From an uncultured Pelagibacteraceae bacterium (GTDB lineage: Bacteria; Pseudomonadota; Alphaproteobacteria; Pelagibacterales; Pelagibacteraceae): DNA of 51,117 bases. Position numbers and translations under genes: made by a program. This document shows positions 16,741 through 24,738 of the stretch, in pieces; within the stretch, counting starts at the first letter, position 1, and each line of letters begins with the position of its first letter. The DNA lies in assembly GCA_902592265.1 (NCBI GenBank), contig CACJDV010000007.1, forward strand, positions 1-51,117, read 5' to 3'. Under the pieces are notes generated by a model. The model saw only the letters and a program-made list of their open reading frames with translations. It searched no databases and was not told where the DNA came from.

Positions 16741-17649
16741 ATGGTTGATGAATTACTATTTTTCATGGAAGTTTTGGTTGGCGGTTTGCTTGCTGGTACG
16801 ATGTACTCTCTAGTTGCTTTAGGATTCGTTTTAATTTTTAAAGCTTCAGCAACGTTTAACTTCTCTCAAGGAGCTATGGTTTTTTTCTCAGTGCTTGCTT
16901 TTTGTGGTTTCATGCAAGATTTTAACATACCTTTCGTACTTGCATTTATTTTAGCTGCCCTTTTAATGGTAGTAGTTGGTTTATGTACTGAAAGATTAGT
17001 TTTAAGACCTCTAATGAATGCTAGCGAGGACACAGTGCTAATGGCCACTATTGGGCTAGGGTATGTTTTAGAAGGACTTGCTCAAGCAGCATGGGGTGTA
17101 GAAGTAAGAAGACTAGATTTAGGTATAGGAGATTTTCCAGTACCGTGGATCGCTGATAATTTAAAATTATTTATTAGTGCTCTTGATATCACAGCTGGAT
17201 TTGTTGCAGCTATAATGATTATCGGTCTATTTTTATTGTTTAAGTACACAAAAATTGGATTAGGTTTAAGAGCTGTTGCTGATGATGCTGGAGCTGCGAG
17301 TTCAATCGGAATTCCTTTAAAACATATTATGTTATTAGTTTGGTCTGCTGCAGGGGTTGTAGCTTTAGTTGCAGGATGTATGTGGGGTGCAAGAGCTGGT
17401 GTTCAATTTGCTCTTGTTGATCTTGCATTAAAAGCTTTACCGGTCTTAATTATAGGTGGTTTCTCGTCTATTCCAGGAGCCATTATAGGAGGATTAATTA
17501 TTGGTGCAGTGGAGAAGGTGTTAGAGGTATACATTGGACCGTTTTTTGGTGGCGCTATTGAGGGCTGGGCTCCATACGTATTAGCAATATTCTTTTTATT
17601 ATATAGACCTGAAGGTTTATTTGGAGAAAAAATTATTAGGAGAGTTTAA
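16741..17649 (+). CDS. HAAT-type ABC transporter permease (LivH-like)
   Basis: A 302-aa inner-membrane protein with about eight hydrophobic segments. The start LVGGLLAGTMYSLVALGFVL is the LivH signature, followed by FKASATFNFSQGAMV, and a coupling-helix-like region GLRAVADDAGAASSIGIPLK. The ending (LYRPEGLFGEK) is typical. It forms the translocation pore with the LivM-like protein 3 bases downstream. Note that here the two ATPases precede the permeases, unlike the E. coli livKHMGF order. Confidence 0.95.
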   Translation: MVDELLFFMEVLVGGLLAGTMYSLVALGFVLIFKASATFNFSQGAMVFFSVLAFCGFMQDFNIPFVLAFILAALLMVVVGLCTERLVLRPLMNASEDTVLMATIGLGYVLEGLAQAAWGVEVRRLDLGIGDFPVPWIADNLKLFISALDITAGFVAAIMIIGLFLLFKYTKIGLGLRAVADDAGAASSIGIPLKHIMLLVWSAAGVVALVAGCMWGARAGVQFALVDLALKALPVLIIGGFSSIPGAIIGGLIIGAVEKVLEVYIGPFFGGAIEGWAPYVLAIFFLLYRPEGLFGEKIIRRV

Positions 17650-17652
17650 TTT

Positions 17653-18723
17653 ATGAAACCAGTTTTTATGACATACACAAAAAAAGACCTAATTAACTTA
17701 GCAGTTTGTATGTTTTTAAGTGTATTAATAATACCTACATTTATTACAACTGAGTATTGGTACACTTCTATTTTAATACCATGGCTTTGCTTAGCATTAG
17801 CTACAATTGGACAACAAATTGTTATGGGTTATACGGGACAATTAGCTTTAGGAGCAGCTGGTTTTATGGCCGCTGGTGCTTTTGCTATGTTTAACCTTAT
17901 TTTACGAGTGCCTGATCTTGGTTTTGTAGGCTCACTAATAGTATCAGGTTTGATTGCTGCGGCTTTTGGAATTTTGTTTGGTCTACCAAGTTTAAAAGTA
18001 AGAGGAATTTATCTGATGGTAGCAACATTAGCCTCACAATTTTTTATTATATGGATGATAGATAAATTTGGTTGGTTTAAAAACTACGACTCATCAGGAA
18101 TTATAACTGCTCAAGACATAGTTATTATGGGAAAACCATTTACAACTCCATTAGCTATGTATTTTGTATGTTTGGCTGTTACCACCGTTTTAACTTTATT
18201 AGCTATGAATATGGCAAGGGGTAGCACTGGTAGGAATTGGATGGCAGTTAGAGATATGGATATTGCCGCTGAGTCCATGGGGGTTTCATTATTAAGAACT
18301 AAAGTACAGGCATTTGCTATTAGTGCATTTTATTGTGGTGTAGCTGGTGCTCTTTTTGCATTTTGTTATCTAAAATCTTTAGAGCCAGTTGCTTTTGATA
18401 TTAAGTTATCTTTTAAAATTTTATTTATGTGCATCCTTGGTGGCCTTGGAACTATTAATGGTGCTTTTATAGGCGCTGCATTTATTTTGCTTTTCCCGGT
18501 GCTTTTGAATGCTATAGGAAACAATGTATTTCACGGAGCTATTGATGCTACAATTATTTCATCAATTGAACAGGTAATCTTTGGTGGTTTAATGATTATA
18601 TTTATGATTTACGAACCCTTAGGAATGGCAAAACTTTGGGAGAATCTTAAGCAAAGTATAAGATTAAGATTATCTTCATCAGGCAATAAAGGATTAAAAT
18701 CTTCAGCTCAAAAAAGTGAATAA
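17653..18723 (+). CDS. HAAT-type ABC transporter permease (LivM-like)
   Basis: A 356-aa inner-membrane protein, second permease of the importer. LivM landmarks are QQIVMGYTGQLALGAAGFMA in helix 3, GLPSLKVRGIYLMVATLASQ, and the coupling region GRNWMAVRDMDIAAESMGVS; GGLGTINGAFIGAAFILLFP lies near the end. The C-terminus after the last helix is polar. The last 8 bases overlap a possible 27-codon ORF. It completes a binding protein-F-G-H-M set in which all parts of a functional importer are present. Confidence 0.95.
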   Translation: MKPVFMTYTKKDLINLAVCMFLSVLIIPTFITTEYWYTSILIPWLCLALATIGQQIVMGYTGQLALGAAGFMAAGAFAMFNLILRVPDLGFVGSLIVSGLIAAAFGILFGLPSLKVRGIYLMVATLASQFFIIWMIDKFGWFKNYDSSGIITAQDIVIMGKPFTTPLAMYFVCLAVTTVLTLLAMNMARGSTGRNWMAVRDMDIAAESMGVSLLRTKVQAFAISAFYCGVAGALFAFCYLKSLEPVAFDIKLSFKILFMCILGGLGTINGAFIGAAFILLFPVLLNAIGNNVFHGAIDATIISSIEQVIFGGLMIIFMIYEPLGMAKLWENLKQSIRLRLSSSGNKGLKSSAQKSE

Positions 18724-18799
18724 AAAGAAATTAATTTTTGCATTAATCGTAGGAATATTAATAGGTTTGCTTATTGAAAATAATTTTATAATTTCTTAA
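18716..18799 (+). CDS. Possible 27-aa single-helix membrane peptide
   Basis: GTG at 18716 overlaps the end of the LivM-like gene by 8 bases and opens a 27-codon frame ending in TAA at 18797-18799. The product begins MNKKKLIFALIVGILIGLLI and ends in ENNFIIS: three lysines, one clean hydrophobic helix, a polar end. That positive-inside pattern is what a real small membrane protein looks like, but low-GC sequence makes such strings by chance too. If real it would be translationally coupled to the transporter. Confidence 0.4.
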   Translation: MNKKKLIFALIVGILIGLLIENNFIIS

Positions 18800-18803
18800 A
18801 AAA

Positions 18804-19268
18804 TTATTTTCCGCTAGGATAAGATTTTTTCAAAATTAATTTGTTAACAATTATTGCAAAAATAATAATTATAACTGATCCTGATATAACAGGACTTAAT
18901 AAGTAATCAAAAGAGACGCTACCAATAATAACTATGATTGGATTACCACCCGCAGGTGGGTGAGTAACATTTAATAGGATCATTAATCCAACCCCAACTC
19001 CTACTGCTAATGGTATAGTTAAAAAGATTGGCAATGGTACAAAGTTTAAAAAAAGTAAACCTACGATGGCGGTAACTAAATGACCGAAAAAAACATTTTT
19101 TGGTTGGGCAAATGGACTTTCAGGATACCCATAAAGTAAAACCATGGATGATCCAAATGAAGCTAACAGAAAGATACCAAATTCAGTTCTATAAGTTAGG
19201 AAAGTTAAAATTCCAATTGTAATTATTGAAAATAAACCAGCTAAAAGAGATTGTTTAAGATTTCCCAT
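18804..19268 (-). CDS. HPP family integral membrane protein
   Basis: A 154-aa membrane protein with four or five helices. It has the HPP-domain signatures LLASFGSSMVLLYGYPESPF, AQPKNVFFGH, and THPPAGGNP (the HPP motif that names the family). Plant and cyanobacterial HPP proteins have been shown to move nitrite; whether bacterial ones like this do the same is unknown, so nitrite transport is only a possibility. It is 3 bases downstream of an IscU-like gene and convergent with the importer operon. Confidence 0.88.
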   Translation of the reverse strand: MGNLKQSLLAGLFSIITIGILTFLTYRTEFGIFLLASFGSSMVLLYGYPESPFAQPKNVFFGHLVTAIVGLLFLNFVPLPIFLTIPLAVGVGVGLMILLNVTHPPAGGNPIIVIIGSVSFDYLLSPVISGSVIIIIFAIIVNKLILKKSYPSGK

Positions 19269-19271
19269 AAT

Positions 19272-19670
19272 TTAGTTTGATACTATCTTTTTTAAAGTTT
19301 TGAAAGGTAACAATATACAATCCTTTTTATTAACATTCTTCTTTTTTATTAATTTTTTCAAAGAATTCCATTTTTTGTCTGTAATTTTTATATCATCATC
19401 AAAATATGATTCAGCCCTATCACATAAATCGTTAATTTTTTCTTTTTGATTATTAATGGAAATTTTTGATAACAGACTAGCTGATGCTTGGCAGTACACA
19501 CAAGATTTACCTTGATACCCAAAGTCTAAAATTTTTTCGTTTTTTAATATAAGCTCTATTTGCATTTCATCCCCACATACTGAATTTTTTAACTTTGAGA
19601 CATGTGTCCGGTTCTCAATATTTCTATTGTTATCTGTGTTTGCAGCAATACTTAGCACTTCTAAATCCAT
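19272..19670 (-). CDS. IscU/NifU-like iron-sulfur scaffold protein
   Basis: About 132 aa from the chosen ATG at 19670; an upstream in-frame start at 19703 would add 11 residues that are not family-like. Three cluster-ligand cysteines are visible: C32 in SVCGDEMQIEL (with the companion Asp at 34), C57 in GKSCVYCQASASLLS, and a C-terminal Cys in KKDCILLPFKTL. This is the alphaproteobacterial IscU-type layout with the extra Cys60. It would assemble or deliver Fe-S clusters. No isc/suf partners are adjacent; the neighbour is an HPP membrane protein. Confidence 0.82.
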   Translation of the reverse strand: MDLEVLSIAANTDNNRNIENRTHVSKLKNSVCGDEMQIELILKNEKILDFGYQGKSCVYCQASASLLSKISINNQKEKINDLCDRAESYFDDDIKITDKKWNSLKKLIKKKNVNKKDCILLPFKTLKKIVSN

Positions 19671-19812
19671 ATTAATTTTAATTACATGACAAATAAAAAC
19701 CAATCAAGAATAGAAATAAGCTGAACACAACTTTAAATGGAAAAGTTAAATTTAAGATTAAAGCTATCTCATTTTTGTTGTAGTTATAAATTTTTAGATT
19801 TAATCTTCCTAG

Positions 19813-20718
19813 ATGATTGAATTAAAAAATCCAAAAATCGCAGTTCCAGTAGTTTTGTTTGCAGGAATTTTATGGTCTTTTGGCCCTCTTGTTGTGAGAT
19901 ATATGGATAATCCTAACCAAGTGCCATGGCAGTATATTTTTGGCAGAGGATTAACAATTTTTATTCTTTTAAATCTTTACCTTTTTTTTGAAGAAGGGAT
20001 AAAATTTTATAAAAATTATTTTAAAATGGGATACTCAGGCATTATTGGTGGAACTGGATTAGGAATTGCGATGATAAGTTTTATCTATTCAATTACTAAT
20101 ACATCAGCTGCAATCACATTGCTTTGCTTAGCAGCAATGCCTTTTTTTACTGCACTTCTTGCTTTTTTATTTCTCAAAGAGAAGATTACATTAAATGTTT
20201 GGATATCTATTTTTATTGCAACGATCGGAATAATAATAATGGCCTTTGGAAGTTCTGGAGCTAATTCTGTAGTTGGTTTTGTTTTTGGAATGCTTTCATC
20301 AATTGGATTTTCTGTTTTTTCTGTCACTCTTAGGTGGAGAACAGAGACCCCAAAGTTTACAACTGTAGCTTTTTCAGGATTTTTTTGTTTTGTTTTCGCA
20401 TCTATAATGCTTCTAAGTACTAAACAAGTATTTTTTTCAACTAGTTATAATGGAGCGTTATTTTCTCTTCATGGAACATTAGTTTGCTTGGGACTAATTT
20501 TATATTCTATTGGCTCAAAAGCCATTCCTGCTGCAGAATTAACATTATTATCATTGACTGAAGTAATTGGTGGAATTTTTTGGGTTTGGTTACCTATCTT
20601 GGGCATAAATGAAGTACCTGATACTTACACTATAGTTGGAGGATTTTTTCTATTTATTTCATTAATTTATTACAGTTTATTAATGCGTTGGAATAAAAGA
20701 TTTATAGCTTTAAATTAA
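19813..20718 (+). CDS. DMT superfamily transporter (EamA domains)
   Basis: A 301-aa protein with ten predicted hydrophobic helices in two EamA repeats. Typical repeat ends are AMPFFTALLAFLFLKEKITL at mid-protein and IPAAELTLLSLTEVIGGIFW in the second half. The family exports or imports small metabolites such as amino acids, nucleobases and compatible solutes; the substrate cannot be told. It lies 9 bases upstream of the amidinotransferase gene and is probably co-transcribed, so export or uptake of a guanidino compound or its precursor is a fair guess. It resembles the second DMT protein in this window (24739-25599) in layout, but the two are clearly divergent. Confidence 0.92.
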   Translation: MIELKNPKIAVPVVLFAGILWSFGPLVVRYMDNPNQVPWQYIFGRGLTIFILLNLYLFFEEGIKFYKNYFKMGYSGIIGGTGLGIAMISFIYSITNTSAAITLLCLAAMPFFTALLAFLFLKEKITLNVWISIFIATIGIIIMAFGSSGANSVVGFVFGMLSSIGFSVFSVTLRWRTETPKFTTVAFSGFFCFVFASIMLLSTKQVFFSTSYNGALFSLHGTLVCLGLILYSIGSKAIPAAELTLLSLTEVIGGIFWVWLPILGINEVPDTYTIVGGFFLFISLIYYSLLMRWNKRFIALN

Positions 20719-20727
20719 TCTAGACAC

Positions 20728-21849
20728 ATGAGCAAAGATAAAGTTATTGTTAATAGCTGGAATGAATGGGATCCACTCAAGCATGTTATTGTTGGAAGAG
20801 CAGACGGTTGCTGTATACCAGCACGAGAGCCTGCTTTAGATGCTAAAGTGCCTGAAGACTCAGACATGAAAGGTTCGCATGGACCACGTACAAAAGATAC
20901 AGTTGATAAAGCAAATGAGTTATTAAACAATTTTGCATCAATGTTGGAAAAAAGAGGAATTAAAGTTGATCGACCTGTTCCACTTAATCATAATCAAAAA
21001 ATTTCTACTCCAGATTGGGAAGTTGAAAGTATGTTTGGATGTATGCCAGCAAGAGACATCATACTTACAGTGGGTAATGAAATGCTTGAAGCAACAATGA
21101 GTTATAGATGTAGATGGTTTGAATATTTAAATTATAGACCTCTTATTAAAAAATATTTTGAACAAGATAAGAATATGCGTCATGAGACTGCTCCAAAGCC
21201 TAGATTGACAGATGCTGATTACCATGAGGATTATTTGTCAGATAAGATAGGAATTCAAAAAAGACTTAAATGGACTGAAGAAAAATTTTTTGTAACTACT
21301 GAAGAAGAGCCCCTATTCGATGCAGCAGATGTTCTTAGATTCGGGAAGGATCTAATTGTTCAACATGGTTTTACAACAAACTTAAAGGGGATTGATTGGC
21401 TTCGAAGACATTTTAAAGATCATAGAGTTCATGCAGTTAATTTTCCTGGAGATCCTTACCCAATTCATATAGATGCAACCTTTACACCAATTAAAGAAGG
21501 TCTAATTATAAATAATCCTCAAAGAAGACTTCCAAAGGAACAAAGAAAATTATTTGAGGATAATGGGTGGAAAATAATTGATAGTGCTCAACCAGCTCAT
21601 AACGAACCACCCCCACTTTGTTATTCATCAGTATGGTTATCAATGAATGTTTTAGTTCTTGATCCAAAAACAGTTTGTGTCGAAAAAAGTGAAGTTTACC
21701 AAGCTGAACAACTTGATAAGTTAGGAATGGAGGTTGTTCCAGTTGAATTGAGAGATGCGTATGCATTTGGTGGTGGTGTTCATTGTTGCACAGCAGATGT
21801 TTATAGAGAAGGTGATTTAAAAGATTATTTTCCTAATCAAAAAAATTAA
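20728..21849 (+). CDS. Glycine amidinotransferase-like enzyme (AGAT family)
   Basis: A 373-aa five-bladed amidinotransferase. It starts VNSWNEWDPLKHVIVGRADG, as in AGAT. The catalytic set is recognisable: FDAADVLRFGKD (198-208), H247 in HIDATFTPI, and C353 in GGGVHCCTADV (human HCWTCD; Trp replaced by C354). The family moves the amidino group of arginine to an amine acceptor, glycine in creatine synthesis, inosamines in streptomycin synthesis. No guanidinoacetate methyltransferase is nearby, so the end product could be guanidinoacetate or another guanidino compound. Upstream is a DMT transporter 9 bases away; the 3' end overlaps the convergent coiled-coil gene by 4 bases. Confidence 0.92.
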   Translation: MSKDKVIVNSWNEWDPLKHVIVGRADGCCIPAREPALDAKVPEDSDMKGSHGPRTKDTVDKANELLNNFASMLEKRGIKVDRPVPLNHNQKISTPDWEVESMFGCMPARDIILTVGNEMLEATMSYRCRWFEYLNYRPLIKKYFEQDKNMRHETAPKPRLTDADYHEDYLSDKIGIQKRLKWTEEKFFVTTEEEPLFDAADVLRFGKDLIVQHGFTTNLKGIDWLRRHFKDHRVHAVNFPGDPYPIHIDATFTPIKEGLIINNPQRRLPKEQRKLFEDNGWKIIDSAQPAHNEPPPLCYSSVWLSMNVLVLDPKTVCVEKSEVYQAEQLDKLGMEVVPVELRDAYAFGGGVHCCTADVYREGDLKDYFPNQKN

Positions 21850-22583
21850 TTTTCTTTAGTTACATCAACTTTAAATTTTTCCAAACCAGAGGAAAGGTTT
21901 TTATCAACTGGATTTTCAGTTTTTTCAAATGATTTAAGTTTTTCTAATTCTCTTTGTCTTAATCTTTCCTCTCTTAAATTTTCTCTATGTTCTTTTGCTT
22001 TTTGTTCTCTATCAAATTTTTCTTCCCACTCTTTTATTTTGATGTACTCAAGCTCTTTCTGTTTCTCCTCCTCTTCCTTAATCATTTTTAAGGTTCTCTC
22101 TTTTCTTCTTTTTTCTTTGAGTTCAAGATTTTTTTGTTCTTCTTCTCTAACTTTCAAATCGATATCTTTTCTATTTTGCGCCTCATCTCTAAGCTTTAAT
22201 TCCTTCTCTTTAGCTCTTAATTCTTTACTTATTAATATTAATTCTTCATCTTTTTTTACTAATCTCGATGCCTCTAGCTTTTGTGCGTCATCTTTAATTT
22301 TTATCTCTTTTTCTTTTAACCTTAATTCATCTTCACTAAATTTTAATCTATTGCTTTCCTTAATTAGTCTTTCTTCCCAAACTTTAAGATCTTTTCGTTC
22401 TTTAAGGATTTGATTTTTTTCTTTTAATTTTTCTAATTTGATAGCTTTAATCTTATTAAGTTCTTTATTTTTTTTGTAATTAGAGAAAGCACTACTTAAA
22501 AAGGACTTAGGAGCTAAGTTGCTAATATTAACTATCCCTGTACTTTTTTTTGAATTTTTTTGTTTAGTTTTTTTTCTAGGCAT
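21846..22583 (-). CDS. Charged coiled-coil protein of unknown function
   Basis: A 245-aa protein not matched to any family I know. The first about 40 residues are basic (MPRKKTKQKNSKKS), then about residues 45-220 are almost entirely Lys/Glu/Arg/Leu and read as a long coiled coil. There is an internal repeat with a 35-residue (five-heptad) period: LRLKEKEIKIKDDAQ recurs as LRAKEKELKLRDEAQ. The tail (SFEKTENPVDKNLSSG) is less charged. No signal peptide or membrane segment. A structural or nucleic-acid/ribosome-associated role is possible from charge only. Its gene overlaps the convergent amidinotransferase by 4 bases. The Ser/Phe-rich frame on the opposite strand is a shadow. Confidence 0.75.
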   Translation of the reverse strand: MPRKKTKQKNSKKSTGIVNISNLAPKSFLSSAFSNYKKNKELNKIKAIKLEKLKEKNQILKERKDLKVWEERLIKESNRLKFSEDELRLKEKEIKIKDDAQKLEASRLVKKDEELILISKELRAKEKELKLRDEAQNRKDIDLKVREEEQKNLELKEKRRKERTLKMIKEEEEKQKELEYIKIKEWEEKFDREQKAKEHRENLREERLRQRELEKLKSFEKTENPVDKNLSSGLEKFKVDVTKEN

Positions 22584-22757
22584 ATTTTTATAAGTTTAAT
22601 TGAAACAAATATTTGACTTACTTTCAATATTTCAGTTTTGTGATGAGTTAATTTGTGCTTATTTTGAGTTTCAACCTGTAAGTGATTAATTTCTAAAAAA
22701 TCTATTAAAATTCATAATTTTTTTGCATAAAACAAATCTAAATATTATTAAAGTTAA

Positions 22758-23393
22758 GTGAGAAAATTTAAAAAATTAATAATAGCTTGTGATGGCGAGT
22801 CAGCAAGTGGAAAAAGTACTGCAGCAAAACTCATCTCTAAAAAATACAAATTGTTACTTATTAATTCAGGATTATTGTATAGATATGCTAGTAAAGAAAT
22901 TATTAATTATAAACCTAAAAACAGCATTAGCTTTTTAAAAAAAAAATTTAAAAATATTTCTTATAAAAAAATAGTTAAATTTAATTTACACTCTGAACAA
23001 ATCAGCAACCATTCTGCAATTATTGCTAAAAATCAGAATATTCGAAAAGTAATAAATACTTTTCAAATGAAATTGATCAAAAAAAATAAAAAGATTTGTG
23101 TAGAGGGCAGAGATATAGCTAGTAAAATATTAGCAAAAAATCCAAAATATGATTTAGCTTTTTACTTTAAGTGCAATATTAAAGTTGCAAGTTATAGAAG
23201 ATGGCTAGATATCAAAAAGAAGGTTTCTCTCCAAAATGTTAGAAAATCTTTAATTAAAAGAACTTCAATGGATAAAAAAAGAAAGAACAGCCCACTGGTC
23301 AAAGTAAAAGATGCAATCTTAATACAAACAGACAAATTAACTAAAAAGCAAGTTCTGTCTAAAATGTCCAAGTATATAGATAAACTTAATTAA
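22758..23393 (+). CDS. cmk: Cytidylate kinase-like protein
   Basis: A 211-aa P-loop nucleoside monophosphate kinase. Walker A is DGESASGKST (13-22), followed by NSGLLYRYAS (CMP-site lid), CVEGRDIAS, and RRWLDIKKK...NSPLVKVKDAI with the (d)CMP kinase spacing. It begins with GTG and has an unusually lysine-rich sequence. Normal alphaproteobacterial cmk sits between aroA and rpsA; here it stands alone between a coiled-coil gene and an MFS gene. GESASGKST instead of the usual GPAASGKGT is divergent. It may be the sole Cmk of this streamlined genome, or a paralogue with another substrate. The 3' end overlaps the convergent MFS gene by 4 bases. Confidence 0.8.
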   Translation: MRKFKKLIIACDGESASGKSTAAKLISKKYKLLLINSGLLYRYASKEIINYKPKNSISFLKKKFKNISYKKIVKFNLHSEQISNHSAIIAKNQNIRKVINTFQMKLIKKNKKICVEGRDIASKILAKNPKYDLAFYFKCNIKVASYRRWLDIKKKVSLQNVRKSLIKRTSMDKKRKNSPLVKVKDAILIQTDKLTKKQVLSKMSKYIDKLN

Positions 23394-24679
23394 ATCGCTT
23401 TATCTTCTTCTTTAATTGGTTCTTCAATAGGTTCTGTTGTAGGATTTAATTCAATCCCAGCTGGTGTAATTGTTTGAGGCATTGCGACAAATTGAGAGTC
23501 TGGATTTTCCACAGTTTCTCTGACTCTCATTCTATAAATTCCAAAAGCTCCTATTAAAGAATGAAAGAAAAATAAAAAAACAAAAAATCCATTAGAGCCA
23601 ACAAGGTCCATAAATATTGAACATAAAAAAGGACCACTAATAGCACCTAAACCAAATGTGAATTGAAGTCCTGCACCTGCTGCAACAAATTTATCTTTTG
23701 TAATATAATCATTTGTGTGAGCAAGGATTAATGAAAACATAGGCAAACTACAAAAAGAAAATAAAATAAAGAATATATAAAACCATGTTTTACTTGTTGC
23801 TAATCCATCAGGCAAATACATTTGTCCCGAAACAAATATTGTAATAAGAGAAAAAATTGCAGCTCCGAAAGTAGACGCTATTATTACTTTTCTTCTATCA
23901 TAAATATCAGAAATTTTTCCAACAGGAAATTGAGCAACTGCACCAGAAACTGCTAATAAAAAAGTTACAACTGATACTTCTAAAATAGTAAAATTCATTG
24001 ATGTTGCATAAACTGCCAGCAAGGTAAATAAAGCAGACTGAATTGTTCCATAAAAAAAAGAACTTACCATTCCAAATGGTGAGGATTTATAAAGTTCACT
24101 AAATGACATAGCATTAATTTTTTTAAAAGTGGGTGGTTTTTTTTTAGTAAGCAAAATAGGTATTAATGCTACTGAAGTGATCACAGAAACTAATATGAAA
24201 GGTTCAAAATTTTTTGGAGCACTGAAATTTAATAGAAACATTCCAATACCCATAGACCCATAAAGTATCACCATATAAATCGATAAGACACTCCCTCTAT
24301 TTTTATTACTTGATCTATCGTTAAGCCAACTTTCAGCAACTGTGTAAATACAAACCATACTTATTCCAGTTAGAACTCTTAACAAGAACCATATAAATGG
24401 ATGAATTAAAATTGAGTGAACTAAAATAATTAGTGATGCTAATGATGCAAAAGCTGCAAAAACTCTGATATGACCAACTCTCGAAATTATGTTTGGAATA
24501 GTAGCCGCACCTATGAAATATCCAATGAAATAACCAGACATCATAAAACCAGTTGCAGTTAAACTAAATTCTTCCTGTACAGCTCTTACTCCAAGTAATG
24601 ATCCTTGGAAACCATAAGCCATCATTATAAAACCCATTCCTAAAAACAATGCCCAAGAATTCTTTAAAACTTTATTCAT
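23390..24679 (-). CDS. MFS transporter (YcaD-like)
   Basis: A 429-aa major facilitator with twelve hydrophobic segments. GFQGSLLGVRAVQEEFSLTA, then SGYFIGYFIGA and VAESWLNDRSS in the first half and QFPVGKISDIYDRRKVI (the second-half loop A-type motif) in the second half fit the YcaD-type MFS group. The C-terminal 40 residues after the last helix are acidic and proline/threonine rich. The substrate is unknown. It is followed on the same strand direction by no close gene; 59 bases upstream lies the stop of the DMT transporter gene, so it may be the tail of that long minus-strand operon. Confidence 0.9.
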   Translation of the reverse strand: MNKVLKNSWALFLGMGFIMMAYGFQGSLLGVRAVQEEFSLTATGFMMSGYFIGYFIGAATIPNIISRVGHIRVFAAFASLASLIILVHSILIHPFIWFLLRVLTGISMVCIYTVAESWLNDRSSNKNRGSVLSIYMVILYGSMGIGMFLLNFSAPKNFEPFILVSVITSVALIPILLTKKKPPTFKKINAMSFSELYKSSPFGMVSSFFYGTIQSALFTLLAVYATSMNFTILEVSVVTFLLAVSGAVAQFPVGKISDIYDRRKVIIASTFGAAIFSLITIFVSGQMYLPDGLATSKTWFYIFFILFSFCSLPMFSLILAHTNDYITKDKFVAAGAGLQFTFGLGAISGPFLCSIFMDLVGSNGFFVFLFFFHSLIGAFGIYRMRVRETVENPDSQFVAMPQTITPAGIELNPTTEPIEEPIKEEDKAI

Positions 24680-24738
24680 AAAAATCGCGCTAATTATCTG
24701 CCATCTAATATTAAATCAAGACTTAATTGTGACAGTGA

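Noticed and set aside
22039-22413. Open Ser/Phe/Leu-rich frame on the plus strand
   Set aside because: It is the mirror of the Lys/Glu-rich coiled-coil gene on the minus strand; composition is an antisense artefact and no ribosome site or homology is seen.
22584-22757. Small RNA or tRNA in the gap before the cytidylate kinase gene
   Set aside because: No clover-leaf, strong stem or GC-rich patch was seen in these 174 bases; it appears to be plain AT-rich leader sequence.
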